Part shown: in pieces, positions 54,701-64,000 of the stretch
Numbering within the stretch: the first letter of the stretch is position 1
Layout of the letters: the number at the start of each line of letters is the position of its first letter
Assembly: GCA_019279435.1 (NCBI GenBank)
Contig: JAAALK010000286.1
Location: forward strand, 42,593,712-42,657,711
Direction: 5' to 3'
DNA length: 64,000 bases
Source: Zizania palustris
Taxonomy: Eukaryota; Streptophyta; Magnoliopsida; Poales; Poaceae
Program-made: the position numbers and the translations under genes
Notes under the pieces: model-generated
The model's input: only the letters and a program-made list of their open reading frames with translations
Database searches by the model: none
Told to the model about the DNA's origin: nothing

Positions 54701-54985
54701 GTATGAATGTAATATGTGAAGTTTGAATTGAATCTGGATGTGATATATGCATTTTGAATATGAATTTGGATGTGATATGTGAATTTGGATGTGTTATGTG
54801 AATTTGGATGGGATATGTGAATTTGGATGTGTTATGTGATTTTGGATGTGATGTGTGAAGTTTGTATGTGAATTTGGATGGATATGTGAATTTAGATGTG
54901 ATATGTGATTTTGGATGTGATATGTGAAGTTTGAATGTGATATGTGAATTTGGATATAAATTGTGATTGAATGTGAGTGTGAATA
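54701..54985 (+). repeat. tnpA 3' UTR minisatellite in CACTA-D
   Basis: About twelve imperfect copies of gtgatatgtgaatttggat, unit about 19-22 bp, follow the tnpA stop codon. They correspond to 31810-32097 of CACTA-B on the other strand. Confidence 0.85.
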
Positions 54986-55395
54986 GGGGAACCAGAAAAA
55001 ACAAAAAAATGTCAGCTAACTTCCGTCGGCTTTTACCATAGCCGACAAAAGTTAGCTGTTTTCAGTCACGTCAGCAGAAACAATTAACTTTCGTCGGCTA
55101 GGGTAAAAGCCGACGGAAGTTACGGCAGTTTGCCACGTCAGTAGAGACGCGCTAACTTCCGTCGGCCAGCCTGGCCGACGGAAATTAGCAGGCCTCTACT
55201 TGCATGGCAGAATGCCACGCTATCTTCCGTCAGTCATGTGAAGCCGACGGAAGTTAGCTAACTTCCGTCGGCCCTAACTCCCATCGAACCCCTTCCGTCA
55301 GCCATATGCCGACGGAAGTTAGCTTCTTCCGTCGGAAAAAGACTATCTTCTGTTAGTTTTGACCGACAAAAGTTGTCTGAATTCTTGTAGTGAAT

Positions 55396-57356
55396 TTCTT
55401 TATTTAATTTGCTTCTTAGATATCGTGTAAAGCTATTTTTTGTGTATGAGACATTGTTTCTCTATCTCATCCGATCAAATAAATCCTTTAGGCATCAGAT
55501 TTTAGGTAATCGTAAATGTAATTAATGGTAAGAAACCCTATCTAATTAGCAGAGTTAGGACTGACGTTAAGAGCTAGCAAGTTCCAACCGAGCCTTGACA
55601 GAAAGGATTAATTAAGTTTGCATGGGCGATTTGATGTTGTCATTCTGCCACAACTACAACGGTGAAGTACTCTTGAGCTGATATTAAATTAACATGTAAG
55701 CAAACTTATTTACCAAAAAAACACTATAATATATAATACTATATGTAACACACTTTCAACATAAAAACTATAAAAATAAGCATGCTTTATCCAATGAGCA
55801 ACTACCGAACTAAAAAAATCAGTATTATTTAATTTATGAGACTAATATTCCTATATTTCTACATAGAACTCATATCTTATATTAATTTATCTAGTACTAG
55901 TCTTAATGTATAGAATTAGTATCAAACTAAAGATTCTTTTATCGCTGCTGCTTATTTTAAGGTTGTAGATTCTCTTAAGGTCGATCTGCACCAGGTTGTC
56001 GTTCCCAACGGTCACTCGCCAGTCGCCAAACAGGCAAAAGCTAGCTTGCGGTAACTGAACATTTTACCACTCTCTGCAGGCAGCAGGCTTGCTGTAGAGG
56101 AGATACTCGAAAAGATTAGAGCAGAGCAGAGCAGCTGCCAGATCGAAGCCATGAAGGCCGCTCGTCGTCGTCATCCTTTATTACATTTCAAGATAAAAGA
56201 AAGCAAAACAATCATTATAATAGTTTATTTACGATGAGCATATGATCGCAGCTGTTGCAGAGACATGCTAGCTAGAAAGATTATTATAATCTAACTTATG
56301 TGTAATATTATACATAATAAGGTGACTTATAATATTTTTAAGGAAAATAAGTTATGGTCGAGTTGTTTTATTGCTACTATTATGCTTAGATGACAAAAGA
56401 ATATGATATATTCAAAATTTAGTGTTCAGACGTGTGGATGGGTTAAGATTTAAGTATAAGATGACAAGCTTATTTTATCAAATTAAAATACAATAAATAA
56501 TTTAGTTGTTCTAGAGTAATAAACTGGTAAAATATGTTTTATCAGTTTATTTTATTCGATTACCACAATCTTGATTGTGATTATAATAACACGTCCTAAT
56601 AAATTTACCATTTATATACATCTTTAAGTAATAAACTAAATTATTAGAGTTCAAAACCGAAACAGACTTGACCATATCCCTGCTCACACTAGCAAGCTAA
56701 GCTACACACTCTCAAGCTAATCATTAGTTCAATACATTAATTCGATCTAGATCGACTACGAATCGACGCATCTGCATTGGATGGATTCATAGACAAGACG
56801 CCATCATCTATGCACGTACGGCTCATTAATTAACGATAGATCGATGAGATTAATTAACAAGTAATTATTTAAAGCCTAAGCCATCCGATCCGGACGCCTG
56901 AAACTACCAGCACCTACCCCTCTCTGCTCCATCGTATCACAAGTTTAATTATTTAATTAGTATAGTGCACTCTAAATATCTAATCTTCAAATTAAACGAA
57001 GCCAAATATTTTTATTCAGAGAGATACGCATCTATCTGATGGGAGCTTAGTTTTAAAAGGAAAATGGTGACACTGAACTGTATCGTTTTAATGTGCATTG
57101 TACTGTCAATAGAATAAATCTTAATCAATCTTCGTCTATTGATGATTTTTATTGGTATATTTATTTGTGGTATTAGAATTTAGAAATGATAAAATCATTT
57201 AAAATTAAGTGGTACAAAAATGCCAACTAGTTGACAAAAGATATATATGTAAATTACTTAATAACGATTAATTAATGTATTAATATATATTTCGAAATTG
57301 ATAACTAAGATAAATTCTACTTATATGATATTATACTTATATGATAACAAAGCTCT
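55396..57356. other. Intergenic, no gene seen
   Basis: AT-rich DNA. Around 56130-56180 the sequence gcagctgccagatcgaagccATG with a short frame looks like a gene start, but the frame closes after about two dozen codons and no continuation is visible. Confidence 0.4.
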
Positions 57357-57600
57357 AATTTTAAATGACAAGCTGAAATTTAAGTACCGCTAGATCGACA
57401 GAGTAGTTGTTTAGTTTTCACTAGACCCAGGTATATATATCAGATTAGCATGCGGAAAAACAGATAGATTAACCTTGTAATTTTAAATGACAAGCTGAAA
57501 TTTGAGCACTGCTAGATCGATTCGGAGCAGTTCTTTTCACTTGACCCAGACATTATAGCATATTAGAATCATAGAATGCATAAAAATGGATAGATTATAG
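57357..57600. repeat. Diverged tandem duplication, unit about 120 bp
   Basis: The block starting aattttaaatgacaagctga at 57357 recurs at 57479. Both units continue through gaaattt(a/g)ag, (c/t)gctagatcga and ttttcac(t/t)(a/t)gaccca, and end near (a/t)ggatagatta or acagatagatta. The second unit has lost some bases and carries more changes in its second half. Confidence 0.7.
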
Positions 57601-57601
57601 A

Positions 57602-57695
57602 GGCCATTTGGATGACAGGGCTAAAGTAACCACTGTCGTATTCGGTACTAATTATTATCCGAAAATCTGACAGGAGCTAAATCATCCAAACGCCC
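57602..57695. mobile_element. 94-bp MITE
   Basis: The ends GGCCATTTGGATGACAGGG and, inverted, GGGCGTTTGGATGATTTAGC are similar. No clear target duplication was found. Its right half plus 15 flanking bases is repeated at 58212-58285. Confidence 0.5.
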
Positions 57696-57718
57696 GTGGA
57701 GGTGACACGTAGGAGGAA

Positions 57719-57905
57719 GGGTACGTTTGTTTCAGCTTCTAGTAGCTAATAGTAGTTAGTATTTTTTAGTTTTTAGATTCTAGTTTATTTCTAAATTCTG
57801 CAGCTACTGATTATTACAATCTGAGTTAATAATCTAGATTGTTTATTTCTATATCAGATGTTAGAAATAACTACAACAGTCAGAAGAAGCTGAGACAAAC
57901 TAGCC
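57719..57905. mobile_element. 187-bp MITE
   Basis: The ends GGGTACGTTTGTTTCAGCTTCT and, inverted, GGCTAGTTTGTCTCAGCTTCT match well. GAA lies on both flanks (57716-57718 and 57906-57908), which fits a 3-bp duplication, although Tourist elements usually show TWA. The interior is non-coding. Confidence 0.6.
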
Positions 57906-58211
57906 GAAATATTATTGATCATAGCTAAGCTATAACGAACACGGAAGTGACATGTCTGACAGAAGCGTCCACTTGTAAATTCATCCAACTGTGTCACGCA
58001 AGAACGAACCTTGTAAATTCTAATCACGATCAGATTGATTAGATTCGGATCGACAACTACCGCTCGCACTTGTGTCGCATGCATTGGGTAATGATGGATT
58101 CGGATGATGGAAATAAATCCGGATGGCAATATTTATTATATTTTATTTCAAATGCAAATATGAATTTGGATATTTTTATGCATGAATATAAAACAAATAA
58201 TTTAAATATGA

Positions 58212-58285
58212 ATATGTATTTGGATACTAATTATTATCCAAAAATCTGACAGGAGATAAATCATCCAAACGGCCTGTGGAGGTGA
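58212..58285. repeat. Repeated copy of the 57640-57711 segment
   Basis: The text tactaattattatccaaaaa through gaggtgacatg matches 57640-57711 at about nine of ten bases, including about 15 bases beyond the MITE end. The similarity stops where CACTA-E begins. Confidence 0.7.
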
Positions 58286-58289
58286 CATG

Positions 58290-58431
58290 CACTACGGGAG
58301 AATACTTGTTTGCCGAGTGCCTCAGGCACTCGGCGAAGGCTTCGCCGAGTGTTTCACTCGGCAAACAATACTCGACGAAGGTGTCATCGGTAAACAAAGG
58401 TTTGTCGAGTGCTTTTTTTCAAGGCACTCGG
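58290..58431 (+). mobile_element. CACTA-E left end
   Basis: A CACTACGGGAGAATACTTG terminus follows ATG (58287-58289). Subterminal words ttgccgagtgcc, cactcggcgaag, ccgagtgtttcactcggc and cgagtgc are typical of a CACTA family with cactcggcaa repeats. The element is interrupted at 58431 by Ty3-C. Its other end is outside the window or lost. Confidence 0.75.
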
Positions 58432-58925
58432 TGTTTGGGGGAAATACTTCATCCCCAGGACCTTCAAGATTACGAGACAAAGACAACTCATAAAGTTCTA
58501 AGCCAAAGACTTGTCTCCGAATTGACGAAGGTTTAAAGCCGAAGGGTCCGTCTGGACTCCCGTCTGAAGATACCCTTCGAAGATATAATACTGCGGTGGG
58601 AAACAATCAGAAGGATGGAACGTCTGCCTTATCTACCTCATTCGAACATATTTTCCCATTTTAGCCCTATTCGGGGTACCGAATAGTTTCTACTATGTCG
58701 GTTGTAATTGAGGGGTAAAAAGGTCTTTTCCTTAGAGTTTTTACCTATAAATACCCCCCTTATCACCCTGTAATAGGCATCGAATATTCAGATATTCAAT
58801 ACACAACTTCGAACTACTTCGAGCTATTATCCAATACAGAGGCTTGAGATAGTCCGCTTCACAAACTCTTCGTTTGTTAGTTCTTAATATTAGAGAACCT
58901 GTTAGCGTAATCTTTTACACCAACA
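58432..58925 (+). repeat. 5' LTR of Ty3-C
   Basis: It begins TGTTTGGGGG and ends ACACCAACA. A TATAAATA box is at 58746-58753 and an AATA-rich segment follows. The partner LTR is not in the window. Confidence 0.8.
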
Positions 58926-58943
58926 GTTGGCGCCATCCGTGGG
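58926..58943 (+). promoter_or_regulatory. Ty3-C primer-binding site
   Basis: The sequence gttggcgccatccgtggg starts one base after the LTR. Its TGGCGCC core fits the CCA end of a tRNA; an Asp-type or related primer is possible, but I do not assign it. Confidence 0.55.
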
Positions 58944-59131
58944 GAACCTAGTTCTAAAAGCTAGTTCTCTGCCACTGTCTGCACTTCGAAGAGCGCTTGC
59001 GGAGGGAGTTTTGGAGTCTAAAGATTATGCGCACCCTTCCGTAAGGTGCTTCAAAGTGCAGTTCGAAGGCCTTTCCTCGCCTTCCCAAATCCTTCGAAGT
59101 CTCCAGTCTTCGGACCTTAGCTTCGTAAGCC

Positions 59132-60402
59132 ATGCCTCCCAAGCGGATCCTAGCCACCGATCCTCCCCGAAGGTCCCCTCGGACCAACGGTGCAGGACCC
59201 TTAGCCATTCCACAAACTCCCAAAGTGTTCGTTAGACCTCGAGCACCCAGAGTCCCTCGGGCAGCTCCCACGGTGCTTCGAACTGATTATACCGGTTCGC
59301 AAGACCCGGAGGTTCCCTCCAGAGGAAGCGAAGACCTTCCTGAGGATGCGGCTACCCAGGTAGCGCAGCTTCAGGAGGAGGTGGCAAGATGGAGGCAAGA
59401 GGCTACAGACAGGCTTCGCCCTCAAGCTTTCCCTCTTGCTTCGGAAGTGCATCAAGACGGTGGTCCTGATGATTATCCCGAAGCTCCTCAAGTCCCAGAT
59501 GATGCCGAGAATGCATCCTTCGACAATGAATCCCCGCTGCATCTGGACTTGCAGAAGGTTCCCTTCGACCCCAGGTTCAAAGCCTTGAAGTTGCACAAAT
59601 ACTTCGGAGGGTCTGACCCTAGAGAATTCTCTCGTTCTTATTCCCTGGCAATAGAAGACAGTGGAGGGGTACGGAATACAATGGCGAAATGTTTCCCCCT
59701 CGCGTTGGAAGGTGTGGCTCTCCATTGGTTCTGGTCTCTAAATCCAGGATCAATCAGGTCATGGGAGCAGCTGAAAAGGAAGTTCGTGAGTAACTTCCAG
59801 GGGACGTTCGTAGCCCCGATGTCCACGGGAAGCCTCTTCCAGGTGAAGCAACAAGCAGGAGAGACCCTTCGGGAGTACTTCACACGCTTCGCCCACACCA
59901 AGTCTTAGATAAAATGCTTGTCTACCTCTTCGGTAGTGGATGCGGCGCGCGAAGGGGTGTTGAACCCAGACCTCCTCGGCAAACTTCACCGGAAGCCGGT
60001 GTCATCCGTAGCACAGCTAATGGCATACTTTGAATAGTATGCGAAGGCAGAAGAAGGCTGCCTCCGAAGAATTGTGGTGCCTGCACTAGCCCTCCTTCGA
60101 GAAGTGAAGACGGAGCCAGAAGTACCGATTCCTCCGCAAGCCCCCTTCGATAATCGCCTTAATTATCATAGAAGGGGAAATAAGCACTTCCGCTCCGAGG
60201 TATTAAATATTGCACCCTCCGCTCCGAAGACGACGTTCAACTATCAACAGGCACAAGCTAACAAGGCTAGTACCTCAAAGCCACAAGAAAAGCCAGCAGG
60301 CAGGCGTCAGACTTTCTTTTGTTGCGTACATGGTGAAAATAGAAGCCATGAGACAAAAGATTGTAAGTCCATATTGACCCTTCGAGGCGAGTACTTAGGA
60401 TG
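59132..60402 (+). pseudogene. Ty3-C gag
   Basis: An ATG at 59132 starts MPPKRILATDPPRRSP. A proline-rich N-terminus and a coiled-coil-like stretch (VAQLQEEVARWRQEATDRL) lead into the capsid domain (LHKYFGGSDPREFSRSYSLA; ALHWFWSLNPGSIRSWEQLKRKF; LREYFTRFA). The frame stops with TAG at 59907. It continues in decayed form and with further stops (for example TAG at 60036) to a CxxH-like region (FCCVHGENRSHETKDC, 60318-60365) that resembles a zinc knuckle. The knuckle piece is in a frame of its own (60074-60402). Confidence 0.85.
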
Positions 60403-60466
60403 AAGCTCAGGGCGAGGTACTTCAGATCGGGCCCCTCCAGCAATACGTTCGGAGCCTGCGCAAGCT

Positions 60467-60940
60467 GTGGGGCGGGCTAGCAATCCTGAAGCACCGATGC
60501 AGCTCCCGGTGGCCAACATTATGCCACCACCGAAGCAGGAGGATCCCCAAGATCACGGCAAGCGGGTGGTCCTGCCCATCTCCGGAGGGGGGACCCTCGG
60601 TAACATGTCAAAGCGGCAGCAGAGGGACTATGTTCGCGAAGTAGGGCATATAGGGACTTCGAACTCGGCTGCAGAAATGCCCGAGTGGTCCCATGTACCT
60701 ATTTCTTTTACTGCCCATGATGCCGCAGGGGTGAAATTCCCCCATGTTGGCCCCCTTGTCGTTTCAGCTGGCATAGCGGGAGTTGAAGTCCGAAGGATAT
60801 TGGTGGACGACGGAAGCTCCGTTGATATACTCTTCGTCCAGGCCTTCGACCAGATGTGCATTCCCCGAAGACACTTGCTTCCGGCAGCTCGCCCACTCCA
60901 AGGTTTCGTAGGTCCTCCTCTCGATGCTCTCGGCCGATAG
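60467..60940 (+). pseudogene. Ty3-C protease
   Basis: The frame of 157 codons contains the retropepsin-like signature RRILVDDGSSVDILF, with the active-site DDG-S form common in this family, and the preceding PISFTAHDAAGV strand. It ends at a TAG shortly after the domain start (RP, then ALGR), so the flap and C-terminal half lie in another frame (60856-61194). The protease would cleave gag-pol. Confidence 0.8.
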
Positions 60941-61150
60941 GCCTCGAGGTTACCTTCAGAGAGGGGCCCCTGGCTAGAGTTGAGGAGGTTATCTTCGATG
61001 TCGTCGATGCCCCGTACGCCTACAACGCAATCTTCGGGAGGGGAATGCTGAACCAATTCGGAGCTGTAGCACATCATAACTATCTGTCTCAAGATTCCCA
61101 CACAAGGTGGAGTTCTTACTATTTCAAGAGACCAAGCTGTAGCTCGGAGA

Positions 61151-62443
61151 GTGAAATATGTCCATGGTCCACCTCTAGACCCTCGGCAAGTTAATAGTGT
61201 GCTGGAGCACTCGGAGGAAGCTTCAGGGTCCTCAGACCCCTCGAAGGGCCCTTCCCTAAAGCTAAGCCCAGAAGGTGATGTGATCACAAAGATGATCCTC
61301 AAAAATGGCAAAGAATATCCAATCCAATTTGGCAAGGGACTACCTTCGGAAATATCTACTTCTCTAGAGGAAGTAGTTAGAGAAAATTTAGATATCTTCG
61401 CGTGGTTCGACGAAGATATCCGAGGAGTTGACTGGAGCATTATCGAGCATAGTTTACTCGTCAACACTAGGGCTAGGCCAATTTGCCAAGGGCTCCATAA
61501 ATTGTCAACTGAAAGGACAGACCTCGCCAAGGCGGAGGTGGATGAATTACTAAGAGCCAGAATCATCAGGGAAGTAGCCCACACGGAGTGGTTGGCTAAC
61601 TCCGTTTTTGTCAAGAAAAAGGGCTCCGGCAAGTGGCGCATGTGCATCGATTTCACTTCATTAAATAAAGCATGCCCACGAGACCCCTACCCTATGCCCT
61701 GTATCGATCAACTTGTGGATTCTACGGTTGGCTCCGAACTTCTAAGTTTCCTGGACGCATACTCCGGTTATCATCAAGTTTGGCTAAAGTGCGAAGACGA
61801 AGCCAAGACGAGTTTCATAACTCCTTCCGGAGTATTTTGTTATGTCCGAATGCCTTTTGGCCTACGGAATGTCGGGGCTACTTTTTCAAGACTTATTGCT
61901 AAGGCTCTAGGTCACCAGATAGGTCGAAATGTCGAAGCCTACATGGATTACATTGTAATAAAAAGTGATGTAAAGCATCATCATAGTCTAGACTTAGCAG
62001 AAACTTTTGAGAGCCTCCGAGCATGTGGAGTTCGCCTCAACCCTGAAAAATGTATATTGGGAACGCAAGCAGGAAAATTGCTAGGGTACTTAGTTTCGAG
62101 CGGAGGAATCGAAGCTAGCCCAACGCAGATAAGTGCACTGCAAAAAATGGCTCTACCAGAAAATTTGAAGCAAGTCCAGAAGCTGACAGGATGGCTCGCA
62201 GCCCTCAACAGATTCCTAGCCAGATCAGCAGAGCGAAGCCTCCCAATATTTAAAGCCCTAAAGGGGTCCGAGAGTTTCAAATGGATGCCAGAGTGCCAGA
62301 AAATCTTCGATGATATTAAAGATTATCTCAGAAATCTATCAACACTTATTGTGCCCCTCCCAGAAGAAACTCTCCTTCTTTACCTCACAGCAACGGGCTC
62401 CGCAGTAAGCGCAGTGCTAGTCAGGGAAATAGAGCTTAAGTGA
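61151..62443 (+). pseudogene. Ty3-C reverse transcriptase with damaged YxDD
   Basis: An open frame of 430 codons contains RT motifs: IDFTSLNKACPRDPYPMP, LLSFLDAYSGYHQVWL and VRMPFGLRNVGATFSRL. At the catalytic box the sequence is YMDY instead of YxDD (codons at 61940-61951; the last is TAC). The second metal-binding aspartate is therefore lost, which should abolish polymerisation. The classical RNase H begins (LLLYLTATGSAVSAVL) and is stopped at 62441-62443. Further pieces lie at 62444-62613. Confidence 0.88.
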
Positions 62444-62613
62444 AAACTGGTGCAGAACCCAGTATACTTCGTGTCAGAAGCTTTGTTCGGAGCAAAGACA
62501 AGATACTCCGAGCTCAAAAAATTTGTTTATGCTTTGGTAATGTCTCGTAGAAGATAAGGCATTACTTCTTAGCACATAATCTAATTGTCCCTACCTCGTA
62601 TCCCCTTGGTGAT

Positions 62614-63066
62614 ATGCTTCAGAGCAAAGACTCCATGGGTAGGAATGGAAAATGGGCTGTCTTGCTAGCCCCCTTCGGTATTTACTTCACGGCAAGAACA
62701 ACTATCAAGTCACAAGTTATAGCTGACTTTGTGGCCAAATGGACTCCATCCGCAGTTTGGGTTCCGGAAGAAACCTCCGAAGGGCTGTGGACAATATTTT
62801 CTGATGGAGCCTATCAGGCATCTGGTGCCAGAGCTGGAGCTGTAATAATATCGCCATCAGGGAAGAAAGCCATGTATTCTGCAAGACTCAACTTTAAGAC
62901 CACTAACAATATTGCAGAATACGAAGGAATCATGTTAGGCCTCCGAAAGGCAAGAGCACTTGGAGCAACAAGAATTATAATAAAAACAGATTCCCAAGTC
63001 ATCGCAGGGCATGTTGACAAGAGCTTTCAAGCCAGTAATCCACATCTTGCAAACTATTTAGAATAA
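62614..63066 (+). pseudogene. Ty3-C archaeal-type RNase H
   Basis: The frame includes the tether GRNGKWAVLLAPFGIYFT and the second RNase H with DGAYQASGARAGAVIISPSG, NNIAEYEGIMLGL and KTDSQVIAGHV, keeping the three acidic positions. It stops at TAA (63064-63066), and the rest of the domain follows in another frame (ADILAKAAVG at about 63130). This places Ty3-C near the Tat group as well. Confidence 0.85.
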
Positions 63067-63364
63067 ATCCGCAATACGGAGGCATTATTTAAAGGAATTT
63101 CTATTTGAAGCATCCCTCAAGCAGATAATCAACTTGCAGATATTCTTGCGAAGGCTGCAGTCGGAGCATCGGACGTCCCGGAGGGTGCGTTTTTTGAAGA
63201 ACTTGTTAAACCTTCGGTGCATCAACTACCCTCCGCAAAGGTCCTTTGCATTCCAGTCACTGATTGGCAGATAATAATTTTGGATATTTTGCAAAACAGT
63301 GCAGCTTCGTTAGAAGATCCGGATTTCTGAAGGCTCCAACCAAGGGCTCGAAACTATGAGCTTG

Positions 63365-63872
63365 TCAACGGAATACTTTATAAATCCGGAGTTTGTTCTC
63401 CCCTACTCCGGTGCATCTTGCAACCCGAAGGCCAAGATATACTTCGAGAGATTCATGAAGGCATGTGTGGCAGCCATCTAGCTCCTCATGCTTTAGCGGG
63501 AAAGACACTTCACCGGGGGCTTTATTGGCCAACAATTGTAAGAGATGCAGAAGAATTGGTCCGAACCTGCCAAGGGTGCTAGTGGATGGGTAGGCGGAGC
63601 CATCGTCCACTAACACCTCTTTAAGTTATTGCTCCGGTATGGCCAATGGTGCAATGGGGAATGGATCTCATCGGCCCTTTTCCAATGGCAAAAGGCAACT
63701 TGAAGTTTGTGGTGGTAGCAATCGAATACTTTTCTAAATGGGTCGAAGCTGAACCCCTAACTGCTATCACTTCAAAAAATGTGCAAAAATTCTTTTGGTA
63801 GAATATCATTTGAAGGTTCGGAGTGCCTAGGGAGTTAACAGTTTATAATGGCACTCAGTTTGAAGCCGAACC
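63365..63872 (+). pseudogene. Ty3-C integrase, truncated
   Basis: Decayed frames show EIHEGMCGSH, then GRTLHRGLYWPTI with a CQGC of the zinc domain (about 63480-63580), and WGMDLIGPFPMAKGNLKF with the first aspartate (63660 onward). YFSKWVEAEPLTAITSKNVQKFF and RFGVPRELT follow. The second catalytic aspartate position reads VYNGTQF (TAT at 63844-63846). Stops are at 63800 and 63811. The sequence is cut at 63872. Confidence 0.8.
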
Positions 63873-64000
63873 TGTAGGATCGATGTACCGACTAGAGGGG
63901 GGTGAATAGGTGGTTTTTAAAACTAATTCAATTTTAGCTAAACAATGCGCAAGGACCTAAGGCAATGGTAGCAAACAGCTAGAACAAATAGTACAACCTA
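63873..64000 (+). mobile_element. Start of another LTR-like element
   Basis: The integrase of Ty3-C ends abruptly and a new sequence starts TGTAGGATCGATGTACCGAC, followed by tagaggggggtgaataggtgg. LTRs of grass Ty1/Copia-type elements often begin like this. The rest lies outside the window, so neither the family nor the insertion duplication can be checked. Confidence 0.55.

Larger units (their letters stand above)
52415..55392 (+). mobile_element. CACTA-D, 3-kb deletion derivative
   Basis: The ends are CACTACAAGAAAAACAGAAA and, inverted, CACTACAAGAATTCAGACAA. AAT flanks both sides (52412-52414 and 55393-55395). Subterminal cttccgtcggc/gccgacggaag words lie at 52430-52620 and 55010-55380. 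It has the family's GC-rich first block (52640-52920) and the 3' end of tnpA, but tnp2 is missing. The middle holds a Ty3/Gypsy fragment. It is the same family as CACTA-B. Confidence 0.92.
58432..63872 (+). mobile_element. Ty3-C: third Ty3/Gypsy element, broken
   Basis: A 494-bp LTR (58432-58925) is followed by a primer-binding site, gag, protease, RT, RNase H, archaeal-type RNase H and integrase in order on the plus strand. The integrase is cut at 63873 by another LTR-like sequence, so the 3' LTR is not visible. The family differs from Ty3-A and Ty3-B (short LTR, protease VDDGSSVDILF). Stops, two active-site changes and missing C-terminal sequence make it inactive. Confidence 0.9.

Noticed and set aside
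56150..56210. Gene start at gaagccATGAAGG
   Set aside because: The frame closes quickly, no splice continuation is visible and no domain appears.
1..64000. CRISPR arrays, bacterial operons, tRNA or rRNA genes
   Set aside because: The window is plant nuclear DNA. No spaced identical repeats, cloverleaf sequence or rRNA signature was recognised.

Overview
This is nuclear DNA from a grass (Poaceae). It holds one complete intron-containing host gene in a dense background of nested transposable elements. Three things point to a grass: a plastid DEAD-box helicase gene (RH3 type) with 10 exons, a GC-rich first exon and GT-AG introns; Tat-lineage Ty3/Gypsy retrotransposons with a second, archaeal-type RNase H; and CACTA and Tourist/Stowaway/MULE-like elements of grass type. 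The species cannot be named from the sequence alone.

Layout. 1-4371 is AT-rich intergenic DNA with a minisatellite, a probable MLO-like pseudogene scrap and a 267-bp fold-back MITE. 4377-16726 is a full-length but dead Ty3/Gypsy element on the minus strand (called Ty3-A here; target duplication ATTTC), interrupted by a 2.3-kb non-autonomous CACTA element (CACTA-A). 17451-26500 is the host gene neighbourhood: a Tourist-like MITE, an 85-bp GA microsatellite, a TATA box and the RH3 gene (18399-25802, 753 aa predicted). Three small DNA elements lie inside its introns.

26471-31047 is intergenic, with MITE remains and the end of another CACTA element. 31048-50235 is a four-level nest. An old CACTA (CACTA-C) received Ty3-B (target duplication TTACC). 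The 5' LTR of Ty3-B then received a 7760-bp CACTA (CACTA-B, target duplication AGA), which carries an end of the same MULE-like repeat found in RH3 intron 1. The empty insertion site for CACTA-B is still present in the 3' LTR of Ty3-B. 52415-55392 is a 3-kb deletion derivative of the same CACTA family (CACTA-D). 57357-58431 is a patchwork of duplicated MITE ends and a CACTA terminus, which is split by a third Ty3 element (Ty3-C, 58432 onward). Ty3-C is itself broken at 63873 by the start of another LTR-like sequence that runs off the window.

Function. The only gene likely to serve the host is RH3, a plastid RNA helicase expected to act in group II intron splicing and ribosome assembly. Each retrotransposon has lost an essential part: the protease core and integrase glutamate in Ty3-B, gag and frame integrity in Ty3-A, and the RT and integrase aspartates in Ty3-C. 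CACTA-B keeps an apparently intact tnpA-like gene beside a broken tnp2 transposase. I found no convincing new host system. The most distinctive observations are the reconstructable insertion order, a run of nonsense mutations in CACTA-C that are all C:G to T:A transitions, and a 183-bp hairpin upstream of the CACTA-B transposase.
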